The notes beneath the pieces are model-generated. The model did not search any database. It was given only the letters and a program-made list of their open reading frames with translations, and had not been told where the DNA came from. Positions 61,201 through 64,000 of a DNA stretch of 64,000 bases are shown one piece after another. The stretch is from JAWKOK01 sp963765875 (GTDB lineage: Bacteria; Chloroflexota; Anaerolineae; Caldilineales; Caldilineaceae), in the NCBI GenBank assembly GCA_963765875.1, contig CAVXYK010000007.1, positions 310,001-374,000 of the forward strand, in the 5' to 3' direction. Each line of letters begins with the position of its first letter. The first letter of the stretch is position 1. A program made the position numbers and the translations under genes.

Positions 61201-61854
61201 CTGTGGGTCGATAGCCAATGACTGGAAAGCGTATTCTGCGCGTCCGTTTGTGAGCGGAACGAAATTGGCTCCCCCGTCCGTACTCTTCCACACACCGCCG
61301 GTTGATGTGGCGACGTAGAGCGTATTCGAGTCGTCGGGCGATATGGCGATGGCCGTGACACGGCCAGCCGCACTCACCAGTACTTCGCCATTCGCGTTCG
61401 TTGCCCATGAAGGCTCCCTCGACGGGGTTAGGACCGACGGATTCCCAGTTGAGCATCTGTGCGTTTGCCGCTCGAATCTGGTCTCTGCGCCGCCGCCTGC
61501 GCTTGCGTCAAGCGCCCGCCCATTGGCGTCGTAGGGCACCGTCGTCAGCGGATACGCACGCTGACGCCAGAACCACTCGAAGGCCTGGCGTGGACCGCCA
61601 TCCGGGTCCTGCATGGCGTCAAACGCTGCTTCATCCTCGTCCGGGTAGGGAATCAGGCTGTCGTCTTGCGGAGGGAGGATGGCTATCGAGAAGGCGGGCA
61701 CATCCTCCGTCACAGATGCGAATTGTTCGACTTCTGACGATCGACCGCTCTCGAGGTCCCATAGAGATCCGGCGGACAAGAGGAAGCGAGCGCAAGTATA
61801 CCAATAGCGATGCCTATCGTTGACCATGGCGTGGCGGGTGAGGGGTAGATTCAT
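58213..61854 (-). CDS. large secreted BNR/Asp-box (sortilin-like) beta-propeller protein
   Basis: 1213 residues. Many Asp-box repeats of the form S-x-D-x-G-x-T-W appear (GIYRSTDGGQTWQLV, VFKSTDAGATWQKL, IFRSVDGGQNWMRL, VFHSTDDGQTWVNA), each with 'DPxNxNTVYAGT'-type strands, giving one or two large propellers (residues about 160-850). A TPTFTLVPTDTPVNP linker leads to an Ig-like domain, a second TPTPMPTATPT linker, a carboxypeptidase-regulatory-like domain and the C-terminal SQNIYLPLVAN. Two pairs of compensating frameshifts are likely: one masking the signal peptide (about 61775-61840), one hiding ANAQMLNWESVGPNPVEGAF (about 61400-61510). Extracellular adhesion or glycan binding is probable. 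Confidence 0.85.
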   Translation of the reverse strand: MNLPLTRHAMVNDRHRYWYTCARFLLSAGSLWDLESGRSSEVEQFASVTEDVPAFSIAILPPQDDSLIPYPDEDEAAFDAMQDPDGGPRQAFEWFWRQRAYPLTTVPYDANGRALDASAGGGAETRFERQTHRCSTGNPSVLTPSREPSWATNANGEVLVSAAGRVTAIAISPDDSNTLYVATSTGGVWKSTDGGANFVPLTNGRAEYAFQSLAIDPQNTNTVYAGTGQFNTFYGTGLLKSADAGQTWTVLGKDTFGPLMITGVFVHPGDSNTLVVSTSNLTQLETAGQLPEPVPNPGIYRSTDGGQTWQLVQGCDPCGAGFSALVMDASTPQQPAFYAANSGIGVFKSTDAGATWQKLNSFDTAVGRVAYSRMAMGIGGGAGANTVYVGLAGQARNGQEGIVMKTTDGGRSWQEVAAAQGFCDGQCFHDIAIGVNPQNADIVYFGGVNMFRSDDGGATVNNVSTVDGNDVGLHVDHHVVVFDPNNPAIVWVGNDGGLYRFANGQWQARNNGMATLQFIGIGVNPFDASQALGGMQDNSQAYWDGTSWQGFDRADGNKGEWDPFNANTVYYGDQQISFRVSEQVNIGALRAGGEDRLEGVNRQDGSAFYLPFELDPVREGVLYLGTDKLYRSTNRAQNWQPISQAPGGNLKSIGIPRTDGNVVYFGTDQGGFYAGQQQNNQWTFTDRTGGLLPQRVLNDIAVSPTDANTVYVVFNGFSQNTPAQPGHIFRSVDGGQNWMRLDGTGDAVIPDIPVLSILLDPENAGHIYVGTDIGVFHSTDDGQTWVNASQGLPPVPVYDLKYVAPVKQLWAATYGRSILRTTLGVAAPNPTPTFTLVPTDTPVNPVNTPIPTNTPVAPANGPRPGEWDGDIVFDVDSNQANIYNLQVFATSENGCERALLAPGPIPIAADGSFTYTFEERGSSWMVAGTANGEAATGTATLNNISFATSTCGSNLTGTLNWTANWFQSAPDPTPTPMPTATPTASVTGGIAGQVRANSVGVANADLWLVSCPIDDVCDPESDGPIAQTRSDAGGFYSFANAPTAPDNRFYQVFYLNDESGGNTADDTRIYRWYGPAIEQYTVGTSADGGAIEIGELALLTPDDGQGSYPQQFTWRKRSGLTENYAWTLYDPQSGDEICRGPVAAATEFTLTQAFATANCGSAGLGGEYDWYVWAVAGSDLDQDPAGDSYFTGVISLPPANPGSQNIYLPLVAN

Positions 61855-61891
61855 ACGGCTTCTCCTTAGATATATCGGATGAAGTATCCGA

Positions 61892-63238
61892 CTATTTCAG
61901 ACGGCGGAATCCATCAACGGACTCGTTTTGGATGTGGTCGACAACATCGGGTAGTGTTGTCTGGCCCAGATATGCTTGCTCGAACTCGATCGCTGCGGTC
62001 CGCTCGATGCGTGCCCAGTTTTCCAGTCGAGGCAATACGCGAAGGTGGGGTACGGCATCAAGCCAGACTTCGGCACTGGCCGGGGCCTGCGAGGGATCGA
62101 GAAAGACCTCGCTGTTCGCAACTGCAATCAACGACGGGACTGTGCGGCCCAGGCGGCTGGCCGGTCTTTGGCCTTCGGCGCTCATGGCGAATTCAATAAA
62201 CGACCACGCCGCATCCTGTATCGCAGCTTCATCATTGTCCCCCAGGCGGGACATGCAGTATCCATCACTGTGCAGGATGCTTGCGGTCTGTTCACCGCGT
62301 GGCAGAGGGGCGACATCCCACTTGAAGTCTGCTGCAGCGCGCATGGTTGGTACAATGCGCCGGCTATCTATGTACATCGCGATGGTTCCCGCATAGAAGC
62401 GCTCACGTTGGGATTGAATCGCTTCTGCGGTGCGGCTTGGAACTACACCATCCTCCTGCGCAAGATCGAGTACAAACTGAATCGCTTCTTGAGCGGCAGA
62501 AGAATCGATGGTCATTCGGCTCGGCGTAGCCTCGTCATCTACTAGTTGGCCGCCATTCTGCCAGATGAAGGGGGCCATGCGCACGAGATGCGGCTCAAGA
62601 CCGAGGCCATACTGGTCCGGATCGCCGTCTCCGTCGCTGTCCGGCCGCGTCAGGTTGATTGCCGTCTGCCTGAAGTCGGCCCACGTCCAATCCTTGGCGG
62701 GATAGGGCAAGGTAGCTTTGTCAAAGATCTCCTGGTTGTAATAGACGACCTGGCTGGAAATATTTTGAGGCATACAGACCAGGGTTCCGCTGCTGTCGCG
62801 GAATGCATCCAATGCAACCGAGAAGTAGTCTGCCTCGCGAATGGTATCGCTGGTCGCAATGCGCTGGCCCAGCGGTTCGAGGGCTCCTCGATTATGGTAC
62901 TGAGCCAGACGTCGGTAGTTGAGCAGGAATACGTTGGGCGGCTCGCCTGCCGCAAAGTCGGTAGTGAGCCGCGTCAGGTAATCGCTCTTGCTGGGTAAGG
63001 CAGTCAATTCCACCCGGACATCGATGCCATCGATTTGCGGTGCGCTTGCATGGAATCGCTCGATCACACTCGTGAAGGCGTCCTGCTCATGGGGATCGCC
63101 AAAGACCATGAACGTAACCGTCAATTCAGATTGCTGCTCACTGGCAACCTGCCGACCACAGCCGGCAACGAGCGCCAAGGTCAATGCGAGAAGCAGGATG
63201 ATGACCATTCGGGATGGGATCGGAAACTCCTCACTCAT
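61892..63238 (-). CDS. carbohydrate ABC transporter substrate-binding lipoprotein
   Basis: About 448 residues from the ATG at 63238; an ATG at 63208 is the main alternative. The signal peptide MVIILLLALTLALVAGC gives a lipidated Cys. Family-1 binding-protein features: TVTFMVFGDPHEQDAFTSVIERFHA, KSDYLTRLTTDFAAGEPPNVFLLNYRRLAQY, GALEPLG, YYNQEIFDKATLPYPAKDWTWADFRQTAINLT, and AAWSFIEFAMSAEGQRPASRLGRTVPSL. It is presumably the receptor for the permeases at 55904 and 56806, and it precedes the BNR protein by 37 bases in one operon, an unusual pairing. Confidence 0.92.
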   Translation of the reverse strand: MSEEFPIPSRMVIILLLALTLALVAGCGRQVASEQQSELTVTFMVFGDPHEQDAFTSVIERFHASAPQIDGIDVRVELTALPSKSDYLTRLTTDFAAGEPPNVFLLNYRRLAQYHNRGALEPLGQRIATSDTIREADYFSVALDAFRDSSGTLVCMPQNISSQVVYYNQEIFDKATLPYPAKDWTWADFRQTAINLTRPDSDGDGDPDQYGLGLEPHLVRMAPFIWQNGGQLVDDEATPSRMTIDSSAAQEAIQFVLDLAQEDGVVPSRTAEAIQSQRERFYAGTIAMYIDSRRIVPTMRAAADFKWDVAPLPRGEQTASILHSDGYCMSRLGDNDEAAIQDAAWSFIEFAMSAEGQRPASRLGRTVPSLIAVANSEVFLDPSQAPASAEVWLDAVPHLRVLPRLENWARIERTAAIEFEQAYLGQTTLPDVVDHIQNESVDGFRRLK

Positions 63239-63679
63239 AGGGTTGGCGCCTGGATACGGTTTGGCAAAGATAAGCTCCAAAACCAACAGTTTAGTTTCTG
63301 CTCAGATACGCGCTCCGGCAATCTGCGGGCCGGCTGTCTGGACACCTCATATGGTGTGCGCATGGGCCTATCGGTGAAACAGGGGACTATCGTGTTAGGA
63401 TCAAAACCAGAGGGCTTTGGGCAATCGGTGATCTTCGATTTGGGCATGTCAATAATGAATCGAACGTTCGGGTAGCCGCCGCCTGAGACTGTGGAAGGCG
63501 TCGGCGGGTCGATCCGGCTTCGACGAATTCAGCATACGCTGCTTTCTAACCCATTTTGAACACATCCGTTCGGCTTGGGGAGATCCGTCCGCAGTGCCGG
63601 CAGAGTTCAGCTACTATATCACATTTCTCGGATGAAAAAAATCCGGTTTTTGATAAAGATTTCATAACCACCCTAAAAA

Positions 63680-63712
63680 AAAGACTGGACTCCCGTCGGA
63701 AGTCCGGTCTTT
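63680..63712. terminator. intrinsic terminator downstream of the helicase gene
   Basis: AAAGACTGGACT and AGTCCGGTCTTT pair around a nine-base loop, with A8 on one side and T-rich sequence on the other, 20 bases after the helicase stop on the minus strand. The rest of the 63239-63731 gap must hold the promoter of the binding-protein operon, but I cannot place it. Confidence 0.8.
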
Positions 63713-63731
63713 CTTCTTTTCATTGTGGGTT

Positions 63732-64000
63732 CTACACGGTACGGACGTCAATCGATTGCTTGCGAATGCGGAAAGTGCCGGTCTTGGCCAGGACCTTGCC
63801 AGCAAATTGCTCGTGTACGTCGACAAAGGTATGCTGATCCTGAATGTTGATGCGCCCAATCGACTTGCCCGGAATGTCAGCGTAGTTGGCCAATGTGCCG
63901 ACTACCTCGTTAACCTTGATGCCGTGATTGCGTCCACGGCTGAGGCTCAGGCGCACCATGCCCTTTTCGAGTGCTTCGTTGGGGCGACCACGGCCTTGAG
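63732..64000 (-). CDS. deaD: DEAD-box RNA helicase, C-terminal part (DbpA-type RNA-binding domain)
   Basis: The gene runs off the right end; only the last 88 codons are seen. They read GRGRPNEALEKGMVRLSLSRGRNHGIKVNEVVGTLANYADIPGKSIGRI followed by IQDQHTFVDVHEQFAGKVLAKTG, the DbpA/CsdA C-terminal RNA-binding domain (RRM-like) found at the end of DeaD/CsdA cold-shock helicases. The helicase core lies outside the window. The stop precedes a clear terminator. Confidence 0.88.
   Translation of the reverse strand, partial: QGRGRPNEALEKGMVRLSLSRGRNHGIKVNEVVGTLANYADIPGKSIGRINIQDQHTFVDVHEQFAGKVLAKTGTFRIRKQSIDVRTV

Overview
The window looks like a chromosomal segment of a moderately GC-rich, free-living bacterium, most probably a Chloroflexota (Anaerolineae/Caldilineae-like) genome. 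This placement is inferred from style and gene content: lipoproteins with Ala/Pro/Glu-rich linkers after the lipobox, 'TPT'-type linkers, receptor Ser/Thr kinases, URO-D-like proteins beside ABC transporters, a pentapeptide-repeat membrane protein, and a secreted protein ending in IYLPLV. No rRNA, tRNA, CRISPR array, integrase or transposase was recognised.

Layout. 1-1481: broken pentapeptide-repeat gene, minus strand. 1567-10713: minus-strand MFS transporter, URO-D-like protein and a complete oligopeptide-type ABC transporter (binding protein, two permeases, two ATPases) ending at a strong terminator. 11365-18923: sugar isomerase-like, Gfo/Idh/MocA, amidohydrolase, methyltransferase, SDR, RlmM-like rRNA methyltransferase and metallophosphoesterase genes. 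19031-28966: a signalling block with a GNAT, an ECF sigma factor, an FHA-winged-helix regulator divergent from two translationally coupled Ser/Thr kinases, a lipoprotein and a dihydroorotate dehydrogenase-like enzyme. 29031-35450: a nucleic-acid block with a radical SAM protein under a LexA-box-like promoter, dtd, polX, an SH3-like membrane protein and ligA. 35661-45945: amidase, spermidine/iron-type ABC transporter, oligogalacturonate lyase-like protein and adenine deaminase, with gaps full of palindromic repeats. 46412-49823: small accessory genes, including an AT-rich HEPN-like gene, separated by attC-like palindromes. 49855-55741: nucleoside hydrolase, phytanoyl-CoA dioxygenase, a two-domain acyl-ACP-reductase-like membrane protein, universal stress protein and a second URO-D-like protein. 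55904-63238: a sugar-type ABC system lacking an ATPase, plus a large secreted BNR/Asp-box propeller protein. 63732-64000: the C-terminus of a DEAD-box RNA helicase.

Two window-wide points matter. First, about a dozen genes are split by single-base frameshifts. In nearly every reconstructable case one surplus base, often in a short homopolymer, must be removed to restore the protein, and the essential ligA is affected. These are read here as sequencing or assembly errors rather than pseudogenes, so the genes are annotated as whole units. Second, at least seven intergenic regions hold nested palindromic elements that share the arm TGACTCTACTGCAAAAA around different interiors, which looks like a dispersed non-autonomous element family.
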